This document shows, piece by piece, positions 18,389-26,581 of a DNA stretch of 64,000 nt (positions are counted from its first letter, which is position 1; each line of letters starts with the position of its first letter). The stretch is from NCBI RefSeq assembly GCF_007713685.1, contig NZ_VMRJ01000001.1:1160129-1224128 (forward strand), written 5' to 3'. The notes under the pieces are model-generated. The model made no database searches, had not been told where the DNA came from, and saw only the letters and a program-made list of their open reading frames with translations. A program made the translations under genes and the position numbers. This DNA is from Hymenobacter setariae. Lineage in GTDB: Bacteria; Bacteroidota; Bacteroidia; Cytophagales; Hymenobacteraceae.

Positions 18389-18485
18389 GTCCTGCAGAGT
18401 GCAGCGGAGCGTCTCGCGTGGTGCAGTAAAATCAACCGTATTAATTACTGCGCCACGCGAGATGCTTCGCTGCGCTCTGCAGGAC
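18389..18485. repeat. Palindromic intergenic repeat (GTCATGC family), copy 4
   Basis: Diverged arms start GTCCTGCAGAGTGCAGCGGA and end CTCTGCAGGAC. The change to GTCC on one side is matched by GGAC on the other, so the pairing is kept. It lies between convergent genes. Confidence 0.9.
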
Positions 18486-18490
18486 GATTT

Positions 18491-19516
18491 TTACCTTCCT
18501 GGCACGCCCTGGGCCAGGGTCTTGATGCGGCACACGAAGGTGGTGGCCATCAGGTATAAGGAGTGGCCATCGTCGCCCCAGGCACAGTTGGCCACTACCT
18601 CGCCGGGGTCGATAGTGCCTAGGTGCTGACCTTGGGGCGAGAGGATGAGCAGGCCACCCACCCCGGCCGCGTACACGTTGCCGGCTTGGTCTACTTTGAG
18701 GCCGTCGGGCACTTCTTTGAAGCGGATTTTGGGTAGGCTAGCCATGTCGAAGAAGGTGCGGCGTTTGCCTAGTTTACCGTTCTTACCTACCTCATAGGCC
18801 AGGATAACGGGCCGCAGCGAGTCGGCATTAGACACATAGAGCGTGCGGCCATCAGGACTGAAGGCGAGGCCGTTGGCGCGAGCTACGTCGGTTATTTCGG
18901 CCGTTACCTGTCCATCGGGGGCGCGGCGAAATACGCCCGTGAAAGCTAGCTCGCGGGCGGGTTCGGGACTCTTTTTGCTGAGCAAGCCGAAGGGCGGGTC
19001 GGTGAAATATAGGGTGCCATCGGGCGCGGCCACTACATCGTTGGGGCTGTTGTAACGCTTGCCTTGGTAGTTGTCGGTGAGGGTGCGCTTGCCGCTTTTC
19101 TGCCCTAGGGGCAGGCTGGCGATGCGGCGGTCGCCGTGCTCGGCGAGCAATAGATTGCCGCGGCCATCCAAGGCCAGGCCGTTGCTGGAGGGCTCGTCAC
19201 TGTAGGGCAGGCGGCCGGTGTAGCCGGTGTGCTCCAAGAACTTCGAGTGGCCACCCTGCGCTTTCCAGCGGTAGATGGTTTGGGTTTTGGTATCTGAAAA
19301 GAGCAACATGCTGCTATCGGGCACCCACACCGGGCCCTCGACATGGGTATGGCCCGAGGAGATAATTTCGAGCGGCGCGCCGGGCGCAATTAGCTGGTCG
19401 AGGGCGGGCTGCTGGCGCACTACGCGGCCAGTGGTGAGATAAGGTGCTTGGGCCACCACCGGCCCGGCCGCCAGCCCTAGGGCCACCCAGGCACTACAAA
19501 CAATCGAAAAACGCAT
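18491..19516 (-). CDS. SMP-30/gluconolactonase-like secreted beta-propeller
   Basis: A 341-residue protein. The ATG at 19516 was chosen because it gives a signal peptide (MRFSIVCSAWVALGLAAGPVVAQA). The mature part carries SMP-30/LRE propeller landmarks: HTHVEGPVWVPDSSMLLFSDT, SSNGLALDGRGNLLLAEHGDRRI, YNSPNDVVAAPDGTLYFTDPPFG, ANGLAFSPDGRTLYVS and PDGLKVDQAGNVYAAG. Members use a divalent metal to open sugar lactones. The Asn and Asp ligands in SPNDV and PDG are present. Gluconolactonase activity is family-level inference. It ends next to a palindromic repeat and is divergent from the next gene. Confidence 0.85.
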   Translation of the reverse strand: MRFSIVCSAWVALGLAAGPVVAQAPYLTTGRVVRQQPALDQLIAPGAPLEIISSGHTHVEGPVWVPDSSMLLFSDTKTQTIYRWKAQGGHSKFLEHTGYTGRLPYSDEPSSNGLALDGRGNLLLAEHGDRRIASLPLGQKSGKRTLTDNYQGKRYNSPNDVVAAPDGTLYFTDPPFGLLSKKSPEPARELAFTGVFRRAPDGQVTAEITDVARANGLAFSPDGRTLYVSNADSLRPVILAYEVGKNGKLGKRRTFFDMASLPKIRFKEVPDGLKVDQAGNVYAAGVGGLLILSPQGQHLGTIDPGEVVANCAWGDDGHSLYLMATTFVCRIKTLAQGVPGR

Positions 19517-19693
19517 AGCTAACGCAAGGAAAAAGGGCGGATACGCTCGCGCCTGCCAAAGGCTTACCCAGCTCTGCGCCCGAATGTTGCACCGCTGAGC
19601 TTTTCTCAACCCTATCCGCACGCGGCCGTAGGAACAGCTTGCGCGCCTCGCCGCGAAACCTTCCGCGCCGTTCGCGGTGAAAAATTCTACCGT

Positions 19694-20779
19694 ATGCGCT
19701 TCCCTCTGCTTTTTGCCTGCCTGCTGTCCATGCTTTCCGCCGCCGCGCAAGACTTAAAAATCCCGCTCGAAGAAGTGGCTCAAACCGGCCGCCACCAGCC
19801 CATCGGCGTGGGTATTTCGCACAAGGGACGCATTTTCATGACGTTCCCCAAAAAGAAGAACGATAAAAACTACGAATACGATTATGGCCTGGCCGAAATC
19901 GTGAACGGCCAGCGCCGCCCCTACCCCAACGCTCTCTGGAACCAGTGGGACTCGACGCAGGCCGCTACCCGCTTCGTAAATGTGCAGGCCGCCGTAGTCG
20001 ATGCCGACGATAATCTCTGGGTGCTCGACCCCTCGAATCCAGATGACCAAGCACCCGTCATTGCCGGCATCAAGCTCTTAAAAATCAACCTAGGGATGAA
20101 CAAAGTCGAACGCATCTACCGCTTCGAGGACTTGCCCCGCGAGCGCACCGGCCTCAACGATGTCCGCATCGACACGCGCCGGCAGCTGGCTTACATTTCC
20201 GACCCTGTGCTGGCTGGCATCGTGGTGCTCGATTTGAAAACCGGCAAGAGCCGTATCGTGCTGCAAGGCCATAAATCGACGGCCACCGAGCCGGGCTTCG
20301 TGCTGCGCCTCGATGGCAAGGAAGTAAAAGACAAATCGGGTAAGCCCTTCAGCAGCAACGTCAACGGCATCGCGCTGCCGCCCAATGGCAAGTATTTCTA
20401 TTACCGCGCCATCAACCAAACCAAGCTCTACCGCATTGCCACCGAGTACCTCGCCAACCCTGCCCTAGGTAGTGCCGAACTGGCCACCCACGTCGAAACA
20501 GTGGGCGAAACCGGTGTGAGCCACGGCATGCTCTCCGACGAAGCAGGCAACATCTACCTCTCCGATTCGCCCAATTACGCCATCCGCCGCGTGACGCCCG
20601 CTGGCCGCCTCGAAACCTTGGTGCACGACCCACGCCTGAGTTGGCCCGATACCTTCGCCCTAGGCTATGACGGCTACTTGTACCTGACCGCCACGCAAAT
20701 AAATCGCGCCCCGAAGTGGAACGGCGGCGAAAGCAAGGTCGATTACCCGTTCCGTTTGTATCGGATTAAACTGCCGTAA
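19694..20779 (+). CDS. Major royal jelly/Yellow-family secreted beta-propeller
   Basis: A 361-residue protein with signal peptide MRFPLLFACLLSMLSAAAQ. Hallmarks of the MRJP/Yellow family are HQPIGVGISHKGRIFMTFP, VQAAVVDADDNLWVLDPSN, RTGLNDVRIDTRRQLAYISD, NGIALPPNGKYFYYRAI and PDTFALGYDGYLYLTATQINR. Bacterial members are often called L-dopachrome-tautomerase-related or gluconolaconase, but the reaction is not established. It is divergent from the SMP-30 gene, another propeller, which suggests related periplasmic chemistry. It stops one base before a large inverted repeat. Confidence 0.85.
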   Translation: MRFPLLFACLLSMLSAAAQDLKIPLEEVAQTGRHQPIGVGISHKGRIFMTFPKKKNDKNYEYDYGLAEIVNGQRRPYPNALWNQWDSTQAATRFVNVQAAVVDADDNLWVLDPSNPDDQAPVIAGIKLLKINLGMNKVERIYRFEDLPRERTGLNDVRIDTRRQLAYISDPVLAGIVVLDLKTGKSRIVLQGHKSTATEPGFVLRLDGKEVKDKSGKPFSSNVNGIALPPNGKYFYYRAINQTKLYRIATEYLANPALGSAELATHVETVGETGVSHGMLSDEAGNIYLSDSPNYAIRRVTPAGRLETLVHDPRLSWPDTFALGYDGYLYLTATQINRAPKWNGGESKVDYPFRLYRIKLP

Positions 20780-20958
20780 AACCCCACCCCCGGCCCCCTG
20801 GCCCCTACCCCCTCCGGGAGAGGGGAGCCGGACGATTATTATTGTAAGCAAAAGAGCCTTTAGCGTACTGCTAAAGGCTCTTTCCTTAATTAACGTTTGT
20901 TTGCGGTCGGCTCTCCTCTCCCGGAGGGGGTAGGGGCCAGGGGGCCGGGGGTGGGGTT
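20780..20958. repeat. Nested 179-bp GC-rich inverted repeat with internal terminator
   Basis: Outer arms of about 50 bp (20780-20830 and 20908-20958) are near-perfect complements rich in CCCC/GGGG, from AACCCCACCCCCGGCCCCCT inward. Inside, at 20851-20883, is a 13-bp bidirectional terminator stem, AAAGAGCCTTTAG. It lies between convergent genes. A short related piece occurs at 56413-56430. Confidence 0.88.
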
Positions 20959-20964
20959 AATGCG

Positions 20965-21954
20965 CTACCAAAGCTGGTGCACCTGTGGCCTAATCATGCG
21001 GTCGTACACGCCGCGTACGGCGGCCAACTGCTCAGACGTCAAGGCTGGGATTTCTTCTGTTTTCAGGTTTGATAGCAGCTGCTCTGGCTTCGACGCGCCG
21101 GGGATAATGCAGCTAACCTCCGGGAACATCAATATCCAGCGCAGGGCCACTGGGGCCAGATTAGGCTGGTCGGGGAAAATCTTTTTCAGCTCTTCCACTG
21201 CCGCTAGGCCGGTGTTGTAATCTACTCCCGAGAATGTTTCGCCTTTATCAAACGCCTCACCATTGCGGTTGAAGTTGCGGTGGTCGTCTTTGTCGAAAGT
21301 AGTCTGGGCTGAGAACTTGCCCGTGAGCAGGCCGCTGGCCAGTGGCACCCGCACAATTACGCCCACGTCGCGGCGCTGGGCCTCTTTGAAGAGCAATTCG
21401 GCCGGGCGCTGCCGGAACATATTGAAAATCACTTGCAGCGTGGTCACGTTGGGGTACTCGATGGCTTTCAGGCCTTCCTCTACCTTTTCCACGCTCACGC
21501 CTAGGTTCTGGATTTTACCTTCTTCCTTGAGGCGGTCGAATACCTCAAAAATTTCGGGGCGGTAGTACACTTCCGTGGGCGGGCAGTGCAGCTGCACGAG
21601 GTCGAGGGTGTCGAGGCCCATGTTGCGCAGGCTGTCCTCCACGAAGCCGCGCAGGGCGGCGGGCTGATAGGCCTCGGCGGTGTGGGGCTGAAGGCGACGG
21701 CCACACTTGGTAGCCACGTAGATGCGCTCGCCGGCGCGGCTGCGCACGAGGCGGCCCACGGCCTTTTCACTTTCGCCGTCGCCGTACACGTCGGCCGTGT
21801 CGATGAAGTTGATGCCCGCGTCTACGGCGGCGTTTAGGATATGGTCGGCGTTGTCGTGGCTGAAGGGCTCGCCCCATTTGCCACCTACCTGCCAGGTGCC
21901 GAGGCTGATTTCAGAAATGGAGAAGCCGGTTTTGCCGAGGGTGCGGTGCTGCAT
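20965..21954 (-). CDS. Aldo/keto reductase
   Basis: A 329-residue NADPH-dependent TIM-barrel oxidoreductase. The start at 21954 (MQHRTLGKTGFSISEISLGTW) matches the family N-terminus; an in-frame codon seven residues upstream is less typical. The catalytic tetrad segments are visible: FIDTADVYGDGESEKAVGR (Asp, Tyr), YVATKCGRR (Lys) and DLVQLHCPP (His). The cofactor region is CIIPGASKPEQLLSNL near the C-terminus. The substrate is undetermined. A palindromic hairpin lies in its leader. Confidence 0.9.
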   Translation of the reverse strand: MQHRTLGKTGFSISEISLGTWQVGGKWGEPFSHDNADHILNAAVDAGINFIDTADVYGDGESEKAVGRLVRSRAGERIYVATKCGRRLQPHTAEAYQPAALRGFVEDSLRNMGLDTLDLVQLHCPPTEVYYRPEIFEVFDRLKEEGKIQNLGVSVEKVEEGLKAIEYPNVTTLQVIFNMFRQRPAELLFKEAQRRDVGVIVRVPLASGLLTGKFSAQTTFDKDDHRNFNRNGEAFDKGETFSGVDYNTGLAAVEELKKIFPDQPNLAPVALRWILMFPEVSCIIPGASKPEQLLSNLKTEEIPALTSEQLAAVRGVYDRMIRPQVHQLW

Positions 21955-21976
21955 GAAGGGTGGGTTTTGAAACAAG

Positions 21977-22000
21977 AAAAGCGGACCTAGGCCCGCTTTT
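21977..22000. terminator. Hairpin between methyltransferase and aldo/keto reductase genes
   Basis: AAAAGCGGACCTAGGCCCGC and the following TTTT form a near-perfect 24-bp palindrome centred on CCTAGG. It is terminator-like on either strand and lies 23 nt upstream of the reductase start. Confidence 0.65.
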
Positions 22001-22123
22001 GTAACTCGTAAACGGCCCTAGGGTTGCCAGTTGCGCGGGCTTTAGCTTCGCTGACTTTCAGTTGTAGTCTGCGTTTGGTTTGATGTTCGCCAGTAAACGC
22101 GGGCAACCAAGTCCGCATAACGG

Positions 22124-22849
22124 CTAAATCTTGCCTTCGCCCACGCACGTCACACCGAATAACTTATTCGCCGATGCGATTTTCATCTCTACCGACGTCA
22201 AGCCCAGCAAGATATTATTGACCACAGGGCTGAATGGCCGCATATTGGAAGCCGCATCTTTACCCTTCAGATTATCGAGTTGGCGCACGGTCCATATCAT
22301 TGGAAACAGGCCGCCGTAGAGGTAGTAATTGCTGATTTTGCGGAAACCCGCCGTTTGCAGCACTTTGCGTAGCATCGGAATTTTGTAGCGCCGGTAGTGC
22401 CCTAGGTACACGTCGTGCCCACTCCAAAGCGACTGAAACGCCGGCACTGTGATAAAGAAGTAGTTATTGTCGCCCACACAAGCTGCCTTCACGCTTTGCA
22501 GCATGGCTAGGTCATCTTCGATGTGCTCGAGCACGTCCATCATCACCACCAGCCCATTCTCGATGGTGGCCGGAATGCTATGGACTTTCTCAATTTTCTG
22601 GCCCTGCGTCAAGGACATTTCTTCTAGCGAGTAGCCCGTATCGACGAGGTATACCTTGCTGATGGCGTCGCCATACAGCTTTTCGAGCTCGATGGCGAAG
22701 AAGCCCGACCCCGACCCAATATCCACAATGGTTAGTGGCTTGCCCCCGGCCAGCGCTTTTTTGGCGTAGTTGAGCAGCGGCAGCTTTTTGCTTTGGTAAT
22801 ACCAATGCACGTGCGGGTCAACGCCAGCTTCGAGTTCCTTTAAATCCAT
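22124..22849 (-). CDS. Class I SAM-dependent methyltransferase
   Basis: A 241-residue soluble protein. The SAM-binding motif is TIVDIGSGSGFFAIEL near residue 40, the acidic motif II is KVYLVDTGYS, and MMDVLEHIEDDLAMLQS carries the post-motif typical of Ubie/Methyltransf_11-12 enzymes. The stretch GHDVYLGHYRRYKIPMLRKVLQTAGF resembles methyltransferases found with cell-surface glycan or lipid genes. The C-terminus is moderately hydrophobic. No neighbour defines the substrate. Confidence 0.82.
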   Translation of the reverse strand: MDLKELEAGVDPHVHWYYQSKKLPLLNYAKKALAGGKPLTIVDIGSGSGFFAIELEKLYGDAISKVYLVDTGYSLEEMSLTQGQKIEKVHSIPATIENGLVVMMDVLEHIEDDLAMLQSVKAACVGDNNYFFITVPAFQSLWSGHDVYLGHYRRYKIPMLRKVLQTAGFRKISNYYLYGGLFPMIWTVRQLDNLKGKDAASNMRPFSPVVNNILLGLTSVEMKIASANKLFGVTCVGEGKI

Positions 22850-22953
22850 GCGGCTACGAAAATTCTTGCTTTAATACAGTGCGTAAATATAGCCCGGCAC
22901 TGAGTTGTCGCCGTTGTGCGCCGCTGCGCACCCAGGCTACGCGCTAGCCTCGG

Positions 22954-23670
22954 CTACTCCGTTGCGGCTTTGGGTGCGTAGTGCCGAAACAGCCCGCCCG
23001 CAATGGGCGTCCAAAGCGCGGCGCGCTGGCCACTGACTTTCAGTCCGTTATTTGCCCACGTATTGCAGGTGTGCCAAAAGCTGTAGGCCCACTGGCCTTC
23101 GTAAAAGGCATCGTGCCCAGCATAGGTGTGGCCCGGCAGGTACTGCACGCGGCCATCGTCCCCCGGCCGAAAGCTGCCCTGCACGTAGGCAACTAGCCGA
23201 GCGTACTGGTCGGGGGTGAGCTCCAGGCGCACGCAGGTGGTGCTGGGTGCCAGCTCGCTCTGCTTGTAAAAAGTAGTGTGCATGGCCGACGTACCTAGGT
23301 GAAACGCCGCCCGAAAGGCAATTGGAAACGTAAGGTCGCCCCAGCCCGGAATGTAGAAAAAGCCTTTGTCGCCCCAGCCGAAGGCGAGGTAGTCGTAGCC
23401 CGCGCTATCGCGGCTGGTGGTGTGGGCGTATTTTATCTGCCGGCTCCAATCTACTTGGGCGGTGCGCACGGGCAGCACCAGGTCGGTGTGCACGCCATTG
23501 GGCGTGTAGACATACACCGGGATGCGAGGCCCGCCCGGCGGCACCGGCTCGGCCGCCACCGGAATAAGTGCCAGGCCAAACGCGGCGGCCACATACAGCA
23601 GCAATACGGCCACGAGCCCACCTAGAGCATAGCCAATCGCTTTTAGAGTTTTACGGAAGAAGTTGCTCAT
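22954..23670 (-). CDS. TIGR02117/DUF2459 family membrane-anchored protein
   Basis: A 238-residue protein from the ATG at 23670. One membrane anchor (AIGYALGGLVAVLLLYVAAAFGLALI, about residues 11-36) is followed by a periplasmic domain with YVYTPNGVHTDLVLPVRT, FGWGDKGFFYIPGWGDLTF, MHTTFYKQSE and FWHTCNTWANNGLKVSG. These features match the TIGR02117/DUF2459 family, whose conserved Cys/His/Asn pattern (HTCNTW) looks like a papain-fold peptidase, though activity is unproven. A -7-like TATGTTTG lies just upstream. Confidence 0.82.
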   Translation of the reverse strand: MSNFFRKTLKAIGYALGGLVAVLLLYVAAAFGLALIPVAAEPVPPGGPRIPVYVYTPNGVHTDLVLPVRTAQVDWSRQIKYAHTTSRDSAGYDYLAFGWGDKGFFYIPGWGDLTFPIAFRAAFHLGTSAMHTTFYKQSELAPSTTCVRLELTPDQYARLVAYVQGSFRPGDDGRVQYLPGHTYAGHDAFYEGQWAYSFWHTCNTWANNGLKVSGQRAALWTPIAGGLFRHYAPKAATE

Positions 23671-23676
23671 GCCCAG

Positions 23677-23684
23677 CAAACATA
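23677..23684 (-). promoter_or_regulatory. -7 box ahead of the DUF2459 gene
   Basis: TATGTTTG on the minus strand matches TAnnTTTG exactly. It ends only 6 nt from the start codon, so a transcript from it would be leaderless or nearly so. Confidence 0.4.
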
Positions 23685-23767
23685 ACGCGGCTGTCCCATT
23701 GCGCAGGTTTGCGGCTTGCATTCATCGGGCGGCACGCTAATTCAGGCAGACTATAACGCCCGCGCAA

Positions 23768-24214
23768 CTACTCCGCTAGCCGCACCAAGCTCGCTGAGTT
23801 TATGCAGTAGCGCAAGCCACTTGGCTCTGGCCCATCGGGGAAAACGTGCCCTAGGTGCCCGCCACACACGTTGCAAACGGCCTCCATGCGCTGCATGTGG
23901 TGGCTGTCATCGAAAGCATACCGAATGGCGTTTTTGGCCACCGGCTGCGTAAAGCTCGGCCAGCCCGACATGGCGTGGTACTTCGTGCCCGCGTCAAACA
24001 ACACGCTGCCGCAACCCGCGCACGCGTACACGCCCGGCTCGTAGCTGCGGCAGTACGCGTTGCGATACGGCGGCTCGGTGCCTCGCTGCCGCAATACTTG
24101 GTACTGCGCCGGGGGTAGCTGTGCCTGCCACTCGGCCTCGGTTTTCTCGACGCGGCGAGGCGGCTCGGGGTTACTGTATTTGGCGTAGTAAAGGATGTCT
24201 TTCCAGCGTAGCAC
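23768..24214 (-). CDS. msrB: Peptide-methionine (R)-S-oxide reductase
   Basis: A 148-residue repair enzyme that reduces the R-epimer of methionine sulfoxide in proteins. It has both zinc-binding CxxC pairs (CAGCGSVLF and CNVCGGHLGHVF) and the catalytic motif RYCINSASL. The N-terminus LRWKDILYYAKYSNPEPPRRVEKTEAEW is typical of the family, which forces a GTG start at 24214; the nearby ATG at 24222 is in another frame. No signal peptide, so it is cytoplasmic. It has its own hairpin upstream. Confidence 0.93.
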   Translation of the reverse strand: MLRWKDILYYAKYSNPEPPRRVEKTEAEWQAQLPPAQYQVLRQRGTEPPYRNAYCRSYEPGVYACAGCGSVLFDAGTKYHAMSGWPSFTQPVAKNAIRYAFDDSHHMQRMEAVCNVCGGHLGHVFPDGPEPSGLRYCINSASLVRLAE

Positions 24215-24229
24215 GGCAGCATAATAAAA

Positions 24230-24256
24230 AGCCTAGCTGCTTGGCAGCAGCTAGGC
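24230..24256. terminator. Hairpin between azoreductase and msrB
   Basis: GCCTAGCTGCT-TGGC-AGCAGCTAGGC has perfect 11-bp arms. An A-run precedes it on the plus strand, giving T on the minus strand, so it is a terminator for the azoreductase gene. Confidence 0.75.
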
Positions 24257-24323
24257 CCACTATGAAAATGTAGGAGTATAAGCCAGCAAGCTCCCTACGG
24301 AATTTATGTACTGGCCGGTTGCG

Positions 24324-24920
24324 CTACACTAGTACGCTGTCCAAGCCTTTTTGCATGGCATTCTCTTGAAATTCAGGCAACTTCAAGCCTTCAGCCCGCG
24401 CTATGGTTACATCAGTCATACCTAGGAAGCTTAGCATCCAACGCAAGTAGGGCGCGACGAAGTCATAAGCCTGCATCGGCCCCTCGGAGTAGATGCCGCC
24501 GCTGGCAATGGCTACGTATACCTTCTTCCCAGTAATCAAACCCTCTGGGCCAGTAGGCGTGTAGCGGAACGTGATGCCTGCCCGCGTCAGGTGGTCGAGC
24601 CACGATTTGAGCGAAGCTGGCACCGAAAAATTGTAGAAGGGCACACCGATGACAAGCACGTCGGCTGCCATTATCTGGGCAATGGCTTCATCGGAATGGC
24701 GCACGGCCGCCTGCTGCTCGGGCGAGCGGCCTTCGGCCGGTGTAAAATAGGCTTGCAGGTGCGCCTCTTCGAGGTAAGGCAGCGGGTCAGCAGCTAGGTC
24801 TCGCACCACTACCTGGCCGCCTGGGTGCGCAGCCAAAAGCTTATCAATAATGCCTTGACTCAATTGGGTGCTTTGCGAAGCAGCACCCCGGGAGCTGGAA
24901 ATAATTTGCAGAATATGCAT
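24324..24920 (-). CDS. azoR: FMN-dependent NADH-azoreductase
   Basis: A 198-residue flavodoxin-fold quinone/azo reductase. MHILQIISSSRGAASQSTQLSQGI holds the FMN phosphate loop; VIGVPFYNFSVPASLKSWLDHLTRAGITFRYTPTGPEGL is the AzoR signature; VYVAIASGGIYS follows. Members reduce quinones and azo or nitro aromatics with NADH and protect against thiol stress. It is divergent from an HxlR-type regulator, with paired GATTAC dyads between, a classic arrangement for an electrophile-induced reductase. Confidence 0.9.
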   Translation of the reverse strand: MHILQIISSSRGAASQSTQLSQGIIDKLLAAHPGGQVVVRDLAADPLPYLEEAHLQAYFTPAEGRSPEQQAAVRHSDEAIAQIMAADVLVIGVPFYNFSVPASLKSWLDHLTRAGITFRYTPTGPEGLITGKKVYVAIASGGIYSEGPMQAYDFVAPYLRWMLSFLGMTDVTIARAEGLKLPEFQENAMQKGLDSVLV

Positions 24921-24994
24921 GGTAAATTGGTTGGGAAGAAGATGTTTAAACAGCGGCTTTCCGAGCTAACCCTTAGCCCGCGCGAAGCCGATTT

Positions 24995-25011
24995 GATTAC
25001 AGAAAGTAATC
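24995..25011. promoter_or_regulatory. Candidate HxlR operator 1 (GATTAC-N5-GTAATC)
   Basis: A perfect 6-5-6 dyad 75 nt upstream of the azoreductase start, in the divergent region shared with the regulator gene. Confidence 0.6.
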
Positions 25012-25065
25012 AGATGTCTGTTTGTTGTTATCTTGAGCCAATTACAGATTACCTGCTAGTTGCAT

Positions 25066-25083
25066 GATTACGCCTAGGTAATC
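25066..25083. promoter_or_regulatory. Candidate HxlR operator 2 (GATTAC-N6-GTAATC)
   Basis: A second copy of the same half-sites with 6-nt spacing (GCCTAG), 30 nt before the regulator ATG. A degenerate AATTACAGATTAC lies between the two copies. Confidence 0.6.
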
Positions 25084-25113
25084 ACCTAGCCCCATCTTCC
25101 TCAGTCTATACTT

Positions 25114-25476
25114 ATGCTCCGCCACGACATCGCGCAGTGCTCCGCCACTCTTTCTCCTTTACGCAGCGCCTTGGCCGTTGTCAGCGGCAAGTGGAAGCTT
25201 CAAATCTTAGTGGCGCTGATGTCGGGCGCCCGACACTTCCGCGGCCTAGAGCGCAGCGTACCCGGCATTTCGACCAAGGTGCTGGCCAAAGAACTAAAAG
25301 ACCTGGAAGCGCACCAACTCATCGCTCGCACGGTGCACCCCGGCCCGCCGGTAGTAGTGGAGTACGAGGCGCTGCCCTACGCCCACACCCTGGCCCCCGT
25401 CATCAGCACCTTGCGGGAGTGGGGCCAGCAGCACCAGCAGCGCCTAGGTACCCTACTTGACACCTTAGAGCAATAA
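25114..25476 (+). CDS. HxlR-family winged-helix transcriptional regulator
   Basis: A 120-residue DNA-binding protein. LAVVSGKWKLQILVALMSGARHFRGLERSVPGISTKVLAKELKDLEAHQLIARTV is a full HxlR/MarR-like winged helix; VVVEYEALPYAHTLAPVISTLREWG is the typical C-terminal dimer helix. The N-terminal Cys in DIAQCSATLSP fits the position of redox-sensing cysteines in some HxlR regulators (HypR, QorR, YodB types). It is divergent from azoR and probably represses it and itself, sensing quinones or other electrophiles. Confidence 0.9.
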   Translation: MLRHDIAQCSATLSPLRSALAVVSGKWKLQILVALMSGARHFRGLERSVPGISTKVLAKELKDLEAHQLIARTVHPGPPVVVEYEALPYAHTLAPVISTLREWGQQHQQRLGTLLDTLEQ

Positions 25477-25497
25477 AGCTATTGGGGAGAAGTCCTC

Positions 25498-26460
25498 CTA
25501 CCGGCCGACCGGCTTTCTCGTGCGTCGCCGCTCAATAGTAAAGCCCACTCTAGTAGTTACCTCCGTGTACAGACCTAGTTTATTGAAGCTCAAGCCGACC
25601 GAGTACCTTTTGAATTGTGTCTCTAGGCCGCTTTGAAACTGCCAGTAATCTTGCCACCAGGCTAATCGTCCGGTTGCTACGAGTGAAAGATTAACAGTCC
25701 GGGAATCGTTAAGATGAATAAAGAAGGGATAGTCAACACCTGCTTCTAGGCCAGTTCTAGCTGCAGAAATTTCCTCAACTGCATAGGTAAGCCTGCCAAC
25801 GGCCAAATACACAGGTACCGCCCTACTTATCAGCTTGCCGGTATACGTTGCGCTAGCGGTGTAGCGGGTATAGACAAACCCCCGCTCGCCCAATCGCACG
25901 CGCTGGTAGCTGGCAGCTACGTCTACATTATGGTCGCAGTCTACAAATAGATTGTCGAGGGCCAGCGTGGCATTGCGCTGGTAGTTAGCAGCCCCACCCT
26001 GGTAACCAAACTCTGCTCGCAAAGAGCCCATGCTATGCCGCCCATGAATGAGGTATGGATAGAAGACTTTTACCTTGCCACCCAGCGGGGTATAGTGCAA
26101 CCCACTTAAAAGTGAAAGCTCTAAGTGTTTATGATAGAAGAAATCTAAATGGCAAGCTGCTTTCAAGCGCACGGGAGCTAGTACCGTCGTATCCCTCGTA
26201 AGGATAATCTTTCTTTCCAGCGGCTCAAACCCAACAAACGAAAACACAAGAGTCACCGTGTCGCGCGAAATGGCTAGCTGAAAGTTGCCCTGCGTATCAG
26301 TCGTTGTGCCTACTTCCGAGTTTTTCAGTGCTACGGTCACGCCAGGCAGTGCCTCCTTGCTTGAATTATCCTGTACCGTGCCACGCACTATTTTTTGCGC
26401 TTGCACAGCCGGCACCATACCTAGCAGCAATAACCAGATTAGTCCGTAGATTTTTTTCAT
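25498..26460 (-). CDS. CarboxypepD_reg-like outer-membrane protein
   Basis: A 320-residue exported protein. After signal peptide MKKIYGLIWLLLLGMVPAVQAQ, residues 23-100 form a carboxypeptidase-regulatory-like beta-sandwich (VRGTVQDNSSKEALPGVTVALKNSEVGTTTDTQGNF, FSFVGFEPLERKI). The remainder alternates short polar and aromatic strands (HYTPLGGKVKVFYPYLIHGRH, YSVGLSFNKLGLYTEVTTRVGFTI), suggesting a small beta-barrel. It lacks the TonB plug, so it is not a full SusC-type receptor. The function is unknown. Confidence 0.72.
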   Translation of the reverse strand: MKKIYGLIWLLLLGMVPAVQAQKIVRGTVQDNSSKEALPGVTVALKNSEVGTTTDTQGNFQLAISRDTVTLVFSFVGFEPLERKIILTRDTTVLAPVRLKAACHLDFFYHKHLELSLLSGLHYTPLGGKVKVFYPYLIHGRHSMGSLRAEFGYQGGAANYQRNATLALDNLFVDCDHNVDVAASYQRVRLGERGFVYTRYTASATYTGKLISRAVPVYLAVGRLTYAVEEISAARTGLEAGVDYPFFIHLNDSRTVNLSLVATGRLAWWQDYWQFQSGLETQFKRYSVGLSFNKLGLYTEVTTRVGFTIERRRTRKPVGR

Positions 26461-26529
26461 ACCTAGTTCGCCTAGCTGTTATAGCCTAGATGCCACAGAC
26501 CTGAGTTTTACACATAGCACTAAACAAAA

Positions 26530-26557
26530 CGGCCGCCTCGGTTTCCCGAGGCGGCCG
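26530..26557. terminator. Terminator downstream of aconitase
   Basis: CGGCCGCCTCGG-TTTC-CCGAGGCGGCCG has perfect 12-bp arms, followed on the minus strand by TTTTGTTTA. Confidence 0.88.
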
Positions 26558-26581
26558 TAATCATACTTAGCAGAGCAGTAC

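Noticed and set aside
18389..18485. Repeat element as CRISPR or tRNA
   Set aside because: Arms are inverted, not direct, repeats with no spacer series; no cloverleaf or CCA-type features.
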